Part shown: positions 1 to 5,111 of the stretch, in pieces
How positions within the stretch are numbered: the stretch's first letter is position 1
How the letters are laid out: every line of letters starts with the position of its first letter
DNA from: Thermomicrobiales bacterium
GTDB lineage: Bacteria; Chloroflexota; Chloroflexia; Thermomicrobiales; UBA6265
Reading direction: 5' to 3'
Assembly (NCBI GenBank): GCA_030447145.1
Contig: JAUJLY010000258.1
Span: 1 to 5,111, forward strand
DNA: 5,111 nt
Notes under the pieces: generated by a model
Told to the model about the DNA's origin: nothing
Seen by the model: only the letters and a program-made list of their open reading frames with translations
The model's database searches: none
Program-made: the position numbers and the translations under genes

Positions 1-1113
1 ATGCGGAAGAGAGCTCCCGTTATCGACACAGACATCCATCCCACGATGGATATTCGCCGCGTTGCAGAGTTCCTCGCTGAACCGTGGCATAGCCGCTTTA
101 CGTCAGGCAACCGCGGTCCCGGCACGCTCGGATACTGGAATTCCGCGGGGTTCCACCAGGCGGACGCAGTCACCGAGGACGGCGAAGGCATTGCCTCGCG
201 CCCGGAGACGCTCTCCCGGTTGTTCTTCGATGTATATGGGTTGGAATACGGGATAGTGAACTCCGAGACCGCCATCCACATCGGCGTTGGGCCGGAAATG
301 GATTTCGGCGCTGCAGTACTCTCCGCGATGAACGATGTGATGGTCAACGACTGGCTGACCGCCGATCCCCGCTTCCGCGCGTCCATCAACGTCGGTCCCT
401 CCGATCCCCTCCTCGCCGCCCAGGAGATTCACCGGCTCGGAGATCATCCTGGAATGGTGCAGGTGATGATGGGCAGCGCCGCCCGGATACCCTATGGCCA
501 GCGGTTCTATCATCCAATCTACGAGGCAGCGGTTGAGCACGATCTGCCGGTGGCAATCCATCCCGGCAACGAAGGTGTGGGCATTACCGGTCCTCCAAAT
601 GCAGCCGGCTACCCATCGTCATACATCGAGGGGCACACGACCCTCGTCACCAGCTACATCTCTCACCTCATCAGCCTGATCACCGAGGGAGTCTTCGTTC
701 GCTTCCCCACATTGAAGTTCGTCTTGGTCGAGGGCGGCATCTCCTGGCTGCCACCGATTTTGTGGCGCTTCGACAAGAACTGGAAAGCGCTGCGCCGGAC
801 AACACCGTGGCTGGAGCGGCCACCCAGCGAATATGTCCGGGAGCATATCCGGCTGACAACGCAGCCGATGGAGGAGCCCGAGAACCCCCAGCACCGGAAG
901 GCGATGCTGGAGATGCTCGATGTCGATCAGATGGTCATGTTCTCCAGCGACTACCCACACTGGGATGGGGACACCGTGGATTTCGCCGCCCGGTCATTCA
1001 CCGGGGAGCAACGTGACAGGGTCCTCAGTGTGACGGCGCGCGAACTCTACCATCTGCCTCCCGCGCCGGTTTCGGCCGAAGCGGAAGGTGCGGAGATACC
1101 TGTTCATGACTGA
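1..1113 (+). CDS. Amidohydrolase family 2 (ACMSD-like, PF04909) metal-dependent hydrolase/decarboxylase
   Basis: A 370-residue protein with the layout of the ACMSD-like amidohydrolases, a TIM-barrel family of cytosolic metal-dependent hydrolases and nonoxidative decarboxylases. Visible motifs: IDTDIHP near the N terminus (D11, H13, equivalent to the usual HxH); AIHPGNEG with H187 in the middle; LVEGGISWLP at 242-251, with E244 where many members have His; and FSSDYPHWD near the C terminus, with D317 as the probable catalytic or metal Asp. Length is normal for this subfamily. The ATG is the first base of the window, so its ribosome site and any more upstream start cannot be judged, but motif placement fits a native N terminus. 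The last about 20 residues, rich in Ala and Glu, look like a disordered tail. The stop overlaps the start of the Rieske gene by 8 bases, so the two are probably translationally coupled. The family call is firm; the substrate and the choice between hydrolase and decarboxylase are unknown. Confidence 0.9.
   Translation: MRKRAPVIDTDIHPTMDIRRVAEFLAEPWHSRFTSGNRGPGTLGYWNSAGFHQADAVTEDGEGIASRPETLSRLFFDVYGLEYGIVNSETAIHIGVGPEMDFGAAVLSAMNDVMVNDWLTADPRFRASINVGPSDPLLAAQEIHRLGDHPGMVQVMMGSAARIPYGQRFYHPIYEAAVEHDLPVAIHPGNEGVGITGPPNAAGYPSSYIEGHTTLVTSYISHLISLITEGVFVRFPTLKFVLVEGGISWLPPILWRFDKNWKALRRTTPWLERPPSEYVREHIRLTTQPMEEPENPQHRKAMLEMLDVDQMVMFSSDYPHWDGDTVDFAARSFTGEQRDRVLSVTARELYHLPPAPVSAEAEGAEIPVHD
1092..1095 (+). 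promoter_or_regulatory. Likely ribosome binding site of the Rieske gene
   Basis: A GGAG core lies 10 bases before the ATG at 1106, inside the end of the amidohydrolase gene. It favours ATG 1106 over the in-frame GTG at 1088, whose nearest purine run (GGAA at 1082-1085) is only 2 bases away. Confidence 0.5.
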
Positions 1114-1477
1114 GTCACGGTCGAAAACACAGCGCTGGCCGGTGGGGCGGACGGGAGAGATCAGCCCGGGCGAGTGCCGGATCGTGGAGATTAAGCGTCA
1201 TTCGGTCGGCGTTTTCAATGTGAACGGTGAGTTTGTCGCCGTATTGAATGTCTGTCCTCATGAATTGGCACCCGTATGCCGTGGACGCGTGAGCGGCACC
1301 ACGCTTCCGTCTCCGCCGGGGGAGTATCGCTGGGGGCGAGATGGGGAGATCCTCTCCTGCCCCTGGCACGGGTGGGAGTTCGACCTCCTTACCAGCAAGG
1401 CTCTCGCTGACCCAAGGGTTCGCGTCAGGCGATATCCCACCGAAGTACATGAAGACACGGTATTCGTTGTGCTTTAG
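1106..1477 (+). CDS. Small Rieske [2Fe-2S] ferredoxin-like protein
   Basis: A 123-residue protein made of essentially one Rieske domain (PF00355). Cluster ligands are seen in CPH at C50/H52 and in CPWHGWEFD at C85/H88. The second motif is the typical form of Rieske ferredoxins and of the N-terminal domain of ring-hydroxylating oxygenases. No catalytic oxygenase domain follows, so it is probably a soluble electron carrier or an accessory subunit. Two features are odd. There are 32 residues between H52 and C85, against about 15-17 in classical Rieske oxygenases, and the extra part (about 65-81, TLPSPPGEYRWGRDGE) is hydrophilic and Gly/Pro-rich. The Gly often found two residues after the first His is absent (CPHELAPVC). 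I chose ATG 1106, which overlaps the amidohydrolase stop (ATGACTGA); GTG 1088 would add six residues (MRRYLF) but is poorly placed for a ribosome site. The partner enzyme is unknown; the upstream amidohydrolase is the obvious candidate by context. Confidence 0.88.
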   Translation: MTESRSKTQRWPVGRTGEISPGECRIVEIKRHSVGVFNVNGEFVAVLNVCPHELAPVCRGRVSGTTLPSPPGEYRWGRDGEILSCPWHGWEFDLLTSKALADPRVRVRRYPTEVHEDTVFVVL

Positions 1478-1479
1478 GC

Positions 1480-1485
1480 AGGAGG
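1480..1485 (+). promoter_or_regulatory. Strong ribosome binding site for the third gene of the + operon
   Basis: A perfect AGGAGG lies 10 bases before the GTG at 1496. It supports that GTG as the real start and shows that this gene is translated on its own rather than only by coupling to the Rieske gene. Confidence 0.75.
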
Positions 1486-1495
1486 AAGCCAGATT

Positions 1496-2239
1496 GTGAC
1501 GCGACCGGTATTCGATATGCCGGCCTCACCCAGTGGCTGGCATGCCTCATCTGAGAGCCTCCTCCGGATCATCGATCCCCTTGGCAGCGCGATTGCCTGG
1601 CTCGCCCCTGAGCTCGGTGCTTGTTGTGCTGGCTATGCCGTTCGCCTCCCGGAGGATGTTACCTCCCGGTCCCAACCTGAATGGCGCGACATCATCGTCG
1701 CATCGAAGCGCGAACGCTCGGCGGTAATCACGGGGAACGACGAAGGAGGGGCTTCACGCTGGCACTTCGTCGAGCGCGATCCGGCGTCGTGCACGATGGA
1801 ATGGATACCGGATCAAAACCCGCATGGAGAACGGTGGCGAGTCACGGCCTCGCTCACCGACGCCCGCCTCTCCCTCCAGCTCCAGGTCCACAACACCGGC
1901 ATAACACCACTGAGGACGCGGTATCGCCTGCGGCTTCTCCTGTCCTCTCCACCCCGGATACTGCTTCCCCGGGAAGGAGCACTGGAGGAGGGCCAGGCGG
2001 TAAATGCTCCCCGGCATATTACTGCTGGACTGGAGGGAACCGGTCGTATTTGGCTTGCTGGGTACTCTGACTTCGGACACACCTCAGTATGGACGGAGCC
2101 GATCGGCGGAAACACGAGATGCACGTTCACGTCCCATGGATCGATGGAGCCCCTCCCGGTCATTCCTCCCGGCGAGTCCCGGCAAATACTCATCGCGATC
2201 GGCATGGACTTCACACAAGGCACCGTGCCTGCCGAGTGA
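1496..2239 (+). CDS. Uncharacterised protein, possibly galactose-mutarotase-like beta-sandwich
   Basis: A 247-residue protein that I do not recognise with certainty. It starts at GTG 1496, 18 bases after the Rieske stop and behind a strong AGGAGG. There is no signal peptide or membrane segment, so it is probably cytosolic. The sequence looks rich in beta strands. Residues about 113-149 alternate charged and hydrophobic positions around LSLQLQVHNTGITPLR, which resembles the strand and VxNxG turn found in galactose-mutarotase-like (aldose 1-epimerase superfamily) domains. Residues about 217-237 contain EPLPVIPPGESRQILIAIG, resembling the closing 'PGES' strand pair of the same fold. I cannot find convincing catalytic His/Glu residues of true aldose epimerases, so enzyme activity is not claimed. 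It might instead be a binding or carbohydrate-recognition domain. That this reading frame is a real gene is well supported by its position, ribosome site and length; its function is open. Confidence 0.75.
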   Translation: MTRPVFDMPASPSGWHASSESLLRIIDPLGSAIAWLAPELGACCAGYAVRLPEDVTSRSQPEWRDIIVASKRERSAVITGNDEGGASRWHFVERDPASCTMEWIPDQNPHGERWRVTASLTDARLSLQLQVHNTGITPLRTRYRLRLLLSSPPRILLPREGALEEGQAVNAPRHITAGLEGTGRIWLAGYSDFGHTSVWTEPIGGNTRCTFTSHGSMEPLPVIPPGESRQILIAIGMDFTQGTVPAE

Positions 2240-2349
2240 CTCCCATTCGGGCCCGCACCGACTGCGCCGGTCATTCCCGGCTCGGGTTTGAACGCGCATC
2301 GCGCCCCACAAGCCAGCCTCCCCAACACTTCGAACCGACTGCTTTCCGG
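2240..2349. other. Convergent intergenic gap without a clear terminator
   Basis: This 110-base stretch separates the 3' ends of the two convergent gene sets. I see no plausible gene. Only weak hairpins are visible, for example CCCG-GCT-CGGG at 2277-2287 followed by TTT on the + strand, with just four base pairs. A near-repeat is present: ACCGACTGC followed shortly by CCGGTCA at 2257-2273 and again at 2334-2352. Neither is a convincing intrinsic terminator. Confidence 0.5.
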
Positions 2350-3222
2350 TCACTTGATCGCACCCGAGGTAAGCCCGGCGATGAACTGCTTCGACGCAAG
2401 GAGATAGACCGCGATCACCGGCATGATCGATATGCTGAGTGCGGCGAACATCAACGCCCAATCGTTCGTGTATTCGCCGAAGAAGGTACTGACACCGAGC
2501 GGAACTGTCCGAAGGTTCTCCGACCGGATGAAGATGAGCGGGAAGAAGAAATCGTTCCAGACGTTGAGGAAGTGGAAGAGCCCAACCGTCGCCAGGGCCG
2601 GGCGCACCAGCGGCAGCATGATCTGGTAGTACACCTGGAAGGGCCCGGCGCCGTCGAGCACAGCAGCGTCCTCCAGATCCCTCGGTATATGCCTGAAAAA
2701 GTTCACCATGAGAAAGATTGTGAACGGCATGCCTCCCGCGACGTAGACCAGGATCAGTGACCACAGCGTATCCAGCAGCCGGAGGTCGCGCATCATGATG
2801 AAGAGCGGCACGATCGCGAGCCGGATCGGGATCATGAACCCCGCCAGGAAGAGGAGATAGATCGCCCGGTTCCCCGGAAAGGAGAAGCGCGCGAGGACGT
2901 AGGCCGCCATGGAGCCGAAGAACAGGATTAACGCGACCGAGACAGCGCAGACGAAAATGCTGTTCCTGAAGTACGTCCCAAAATTGGCCTGGTTCCATGC
3001 ATCCACGTAGTTGACGAGGCGAACCGTCTCCGGGATCAGGCTCAATGGATTCGCAAAGATCTCCCCCGTCGTCTTCAGCGATGACGCCAGCATGATCAAC
3101 AGCGGGTAGACCACGATGATCCCATACGCGATAAGGACCAGCTGGACGAGGGCGCTTCCCACGAATCTCCCCGCTGAGCGGTGGTGGGGAGCCCCGCCGT
3201 CTCGCTCCGATCTAGTACTCAT
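2350..3222 (-). CDS. CUT1 carbohydrate ABC transporter permease, MalG type
   Basis: A 290-residue inner-membrane permease forming half of the channel of a sugar importer. About six hydrophobic segments are seen at roughly 23-45, 86-109, 118-142, 150-175, 200-222 and 256-276. The cytoplasmic EAA loop that docks the ATPase is at 184-208 (EDAAVLDGAG, then IMLPLVRP), with the conserved D190-G191-A192. The C terminus KQFIAGLTSGAIK is the signature ending of MalG-like CUT1 subunits. A longer reading from 3273 would add 17 Ser-rich residues inside the upstream gene. I chose ATG 3222 because GAAAGG lies 6 bases before it and because the 11-base overlap with the malF-type stop is typical for coupled permease pairs. 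It is the last gene of its operon in this direction. The substrate cannot be deduced. Confidence 0.93.
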   Translation of the reverse strand: MSTRSERDGGAPHHRSAGRFVGSALVQLVLIAYGIIVVYPLLIMLASSLKTTGEIFANPLSLIPETVRLVNYVDAWNQANFGTYFRNSIFVCAVSVALILFFGSMAAYVLARFSFPGNRAIYLLFLAGFMIPIRLAIVPLFIMMRDLRLLDTLWSLILVYVAGGMPFTIFLMVNFFRHIPRDLEDAAVLDGAGPFQVYYQIMLPLVRPALATVGLFHFLNVWNDFFFPLIFIRSENLRTVPLGVSTFFGEYTNDWALMFAALSISIMPVIAVYLLASKQFIAGLTSGAIK

Positions 3223-4207
3223 GGGAAACCTTTCGCTGGTAGATGATGACGAAGACCGAGACGGGCAAGACAATCACGAGCATCAACGTTGCGAGCGCCG
3301 CCGCACCGCCGAGACCCGTCCCAGCGTAGACCCCACCTACTCCCCCGAAGGCCATTCTGTAGAACAACGTGCCAAGAACGTCCGTGGCGAAAAAGGGTCC
3401 GCCTTCCGAGCCTTCCATGGCAAAGACAAGTTCGAAGGTATTCACGGATGCGATGAAATTCAGCACGATCAGCGTGATGAGCGTTGGCCAGAGCAAGGGG
3501 ATCACAATCGTCGCGACCACCCGCAGCTCGCTCGCCCCGTCGAGGCGCGCGGCTTCAAGCAGATCCGACGGGATACCGAGGATTGCCGCAAGGAAGATCA
3601 ACACGGGGAACCCCATGTTCGCCCAGGCGCTGACTGCGACGATCGATGGCAAGGCAAAATCGGGATCACCAAGCCAGGGTCGGGCAAGGGAATCGAGCCC
3701 GATACTCCGCAGCACGGCATTGACCGCCCCAAACTGCGGATTGAGCAACAAGTTCCATAGAAAACCCACGACCACCACCGATAGCGTGTTGGGCATGAAG
3801 TAGAGCGCCTGGTAGAACCGCGAACCCGCGATTTTCCGGCTGAGGATCAGTGCGAACCCCAAGCCAACAAAAGTCGACAGGACGGTGCTCAAAAAGAACA
3901 CCTGCGCCGTGTTGCTCAACGCGTTCGAGAACTGGCGGTTGATCGGTGCGCGGTTGAAAAGGTGTGTGTAGTTGCCAAAGCCGACGAAGTCATCGAGGGG
4001 ACCAAGCCCGCTCCAGTTATAAAAGCTGACGCGGATCGTATTGGCAAAAGGCCAGATGATGAACGCAAGGTACATCGCTAGGCCAGGCACGAGCATCAGG
4101 AGATAGGTGTGCTGCTTGATGGCAACTGCACGGCCCCTCCCGCCGGGGAGTGACGTATCAGCGTCGGCGGCAGCCGACGGGCGACGCAGGAACCGGAATA
4201 CGCGCAT
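3212..4207 (-). CDS. CUT1 carbohydrate ABC transporter permease, MalF type
   Basis: A 331-residue inner-membrane permease, partner of the MalG-type protein downstream. A basic, hydrophilic N-terminal tail (1-30) precedes about six hydrophobic segments near 34-54, 101-123, 138-155, 186-210, 237-257 and 301-323. The EAA loop lies at 218-241 (EAARLDGAS, then IPLLWP), with D223-G224-A225. A GGP motif at 269-271, followed by TLFYRMAF at 280-287, matches the conserved region before the last membrane segment of MalF/UgpA-like proteins. It has none of the large periplasmic insertion of E. coli MalF, as is usual for CUT1 permeases of this size. The ATG is preceded by a purine-rich ribosome site at 4214-4222. 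The gene begins 65 bases after the binding-protein stop and overlaps the next permease by 11 bases (ATGAGTACTAG), so all three are likely co-transcribed. The transported sugar is unknown. Confidence 0.94.
   Translation of the reverse strand: MRVFRFLRRPSAAADADTSLPGGRGRAVAIKQHTYLLMLVPGLAMYLAFIIWPFANTIRVSFYNWSGLGPLDDFVGFGNYTHLFNRAPINRQFSNALSNTAQVFFLSTVLSTFVGLGFALILSRKIAGSRFYQALYFMPNTLSVVVVGFLWNLLLNPQFGAVNAVLRSIGLDSLARPWLGDPDFALPSIVAVSAWANMGFPVLIFLAAILGIPSDLLEAARLDGASELRVVATIVIPLLWPTLITLIVLNFIASVNTFELVFAMEGSEGGPFFATDVLGTLFYRMAFGGVGGVYAGTGLGGAAALATLMLVIVLPVSVFVIIYQRKVSHEY
3229..3234 (-). promoter_or_regulatory. Ribosome binding site deciding the MalG-type start
   Basis: On the minus strand GAAAGG lies 6 bases before ATG 3222, within the end of the MalF-type gene. 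It supports the shorter start over the one at 3273. Confidence 0.6.
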
Positions 4208-4213
4208 ATAAGG

Positions 4214-4222
4214 TCTCTCTTC
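4214..4222 (-). promoter_or_regulatory. Purine-rich ribosome binding site of the MalF-type gene
   Basis: The minus strand reads GAAGAGAGA ending 6 bases before ATG 4207. It is weaker than a consensus AGGAGG, but well placed. Confidence 0.45.
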
Positions 4223-4239
4223 GTGGAGCGAGGGTGGTA

Positions 4240-4265
4240 GCCGGGGCCGATTCGACGGCCCCGGC
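4240..4265 (-). promoter_or_regulatory. GC-rich intercistronic hairpin between the binding-protein and permease genes
   Basis: A perfect inverted repeat: arms 4240-4249 (GCCGGGGCCG) and 4256-4265 (CGGCCCCGGC) around a 6-base loop. All ten pairs are G-C or C-G. On the transcribed strand it begins 7 bases after the binding-protein stop and is not followed by a T run. It is therefore more likely an mRNA-stabilising or attenuating structure than a full intrinsic terminator. By analogy with malE-malF style operons it could allow more binding protein than permease to be made. The repeat is seen directly; its role is inferred. Confidence 0.7.
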
Positions 4266-4272
4266 CGGTCCG

Positions 4273-5111
4273 CTAGCTTTGGCCGTCCTGGAACGGCTCA
4301 TACCACTGAGCCAAGCCCTCCTGGAGTTGCTGCGCAACTTCCTCCGGGCTCACCTGGTCGCTCAGCAGCCCCTGCATCAGCGGGTGCAATAGCGTGGAGA
4401 TACCGGGATCGCCCTGATCGAACGGAGACCGGATCCGGTACAGGTTCTGGATCGCGTGCTCCGCGAACTCGATCTGCCGCTGCAGGTACTTGTTCTCCTC
4501 CGGAGCCGGCACGCCCGGAATTGACGACATCTCCTGCGTGATGTCGGAGAAGGTCTGGCCGTAGTCCACGGTCGCGGAGTACTTCACGAGCTCCAGTGCT
4601 GCCTCCTGCACCTCAGAGGCGGCGTTAACGGCGTAGCCTCCGTCCACGAAGACATAGCTCGAAGGCTCCTCGCCTGCTTCGTCCGGCGGGCTCAGGAAGA
4701 AGTCGAACTCCAGGTCCGGCGCCTGCTCGATGTAGGTGTTGGCCGCCCAGCCTCCGTACAGGATCATGGCCGCCTGTCCTGACTGGAACGCTGCATCCAT
4801 ATCTGGAACGTTGTTCCCTACGTAGCCCTCCTGAAAAAAGGGTTGCAGATCCTTGATCCGGGACAGCAGGCTGACGAATTTCTCGTCCGTGAATTGCTTT
4901 TCTCCCGCGATCAGCTGGCCGGCGAACTCGTCTCCGAGATAGGTTGAGCCGATGCAGTCGACGTAACCCGAGAGCACCCAACCCTCGCGCGCGGGTACGA
5001 ACAACGGCGTGACACCGGCGTCCTTCAGGGTTTGGAAGGTCGTCATGAGGTCGCTCCACGTCTCCGGTGGTGTGAGACCGTGCTCCTCGAAGATCTGGGT
5101 GTTGTAGTAGA
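4273..5111 (-). CDS. CUT1 extracellular sugar-binding protein (family 1), 5' end outside the window
   Basis: The C-terminal 278 or so residues of a solute-binding protein that delivers a sugar to the two permeases. The frame stays open from the TAG at 4273 to the window edge. The ATG at 5046 is internal: residues read upstream of it (YYNTQIFEEHGLTPPETWSDL) are the classic conserved block 'yYN...lfe..Gl..P.TW.el' of this family, normally 120-150 residues from the start. Further marks, numbered from M 5046, are FQSGQAAMILYGGW near 87-100 (the usual 'F..GkaAM...G.W'), the VDGGYAVNAASE stretch near 134-145, and a C-terminal amphipathic helix SPEEVAQQLQEGL. The missing part should contain the signal peptide or lipobox. 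The gene is first in an operon with the MalF- and MalG-type permeases. Ligand identity is not deducible; the binding site probably includes the several Trp and Tyr residues. Confidence 0.93.
   Translation of the reverse strand, partial: YYNTQIFEEHGLTPPETWSDLMTTFQTLKDAGVTPLFVPAREGWVLSGYVDCIGSTYLGDEFAGQLIAGEKQFTDEKFVSLLSRIKDLQPFFQEGYVGNNVPDMDAAFQSGQAAMILYGGWAANTYIEQAPDLEFDFFLSPPDEAGEEPSSYVFVDGGYAVNAASEVQEAALELVKYSATVDYGQTFSDITQEMSSIPGVPAPEENKYLQRQIEFAEHAIQNLYRIRSPFDQGDPGISTLLHPLMQGLLSDQVSPEEVAQQLQEGLAQWYEPFQDGQS

Noticed and set aside
1088..1105. GTG 1088 as the start of the Rieske protein
   Set aside because: The nearest purine run is only 2 bases away, whereas ATG 1106 has GGAG at 10 bases and gives the short overlap typical of coupled genes.
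2089..2760. A 223-codon open frame on the plus strand across the convergent junction
   Set aside because: It is antisense to the MalG-type permease, is extremely rich in charged residues (Arg, Glu, Asp, His), and has no ribosome site or recognisable domain.
2084..2998. A 304-codon open frame on the minus strand, overlapping the permease and the end of the third + gene
   Set aside because: Its translation is Arg/Gly/His-rich low-quality sequence without family motifs, and it runs through the well-supported MalG-type gene in another frame; a typical high-GC shadow frame.
3223..3273. N-terminal extension of the MalG-type permease to an upstream ATG at 3273
   Set aside because: It adds a Ser-rich stretch unlike the family, lies deep in the preceding gene, and ATG 3222 has a well-spaced ribosome site.
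3116..3760. A 214-codon plus-strand frame opposite the MalF-type permease
   Set aside because: Composition is that of an antisense shadow (Arg, Asp, Gln, Gly runs); no motif and no ribosome site, while the opposite strand has clear EAA-loop permeases.
4240..4272. The GC hairpin as an intrinsic terminator for the binding-protein gene
   Set aside because: No run of T follows the stem on the transcribed strand, and downstream permeases need transcription through it; partial attenuation or mRNA stabilisation is more likely.

Overview
The window is GC-rich (by eye about 60%), densely coding bacterial DNA with two convergent gene sets. The left half (1-2239, + strand) holds a metal-dependent amidohydrolase, a small Rieske [2Fe-2S] protein and a protein of unknown function with a tentative galactose-mutarotase-like fold. 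These three overlap or sit 18 bases apart, so they look like one transcript. The right half (2350-5111, - strand) holds a carbohydrate ABC importer of the CUT1 type. In its own reading direction the order is solute-binding protein (5' end outside the window), MalF-type permease, MalG-type permease. The two sets meet at a 110-base convergent gap (2240-2349).

High GC, GTG starts, tight spacing and the pairing of a PF04909 amidohydrolase with a CPWHGWEFD-type Rieske protein suggest Chloroflexota (Thermomicrobia/Sphaerobacter-like) or Actinomycetota. This is a judgement from general familiarity, not from a search. No RNA gene, insertion sequence, integrase or CRISPR array was seen.

Importer logic: the lipoprotein or periplasmic binding protein captures a sugar or glycoside. 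The two permeases form the membrane channel, each carrying the EAA loop that docks an ATPase. No ATPase gene is in the window; CUT1 systems often use a shared ATPase encoded elsewhere. Substrate identity cannot be read from the sequence. A strong GC-rich hairpin lies between the binding-protein gene and malF, where such systems often reduce permease expression relative to the binding protein.

Left operon logic: the amidohydrolase belongs to the ACMSD-like superfamily (hydrolases and nonoxidative decarboxylases). The Rieske protein looks like a stand-alone electron carrier with an unusually long spacer between its two cluster-binding motifs. What joins these to the third protein is not known; a role in catabolism of an aromatic or carbohydrate-derived acid is only a guess. 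I saw no clear evidence of a wholly new system. The most notable items are the left three-gene set, the long-spacer Rieske protein and the intercistronic hairpin.
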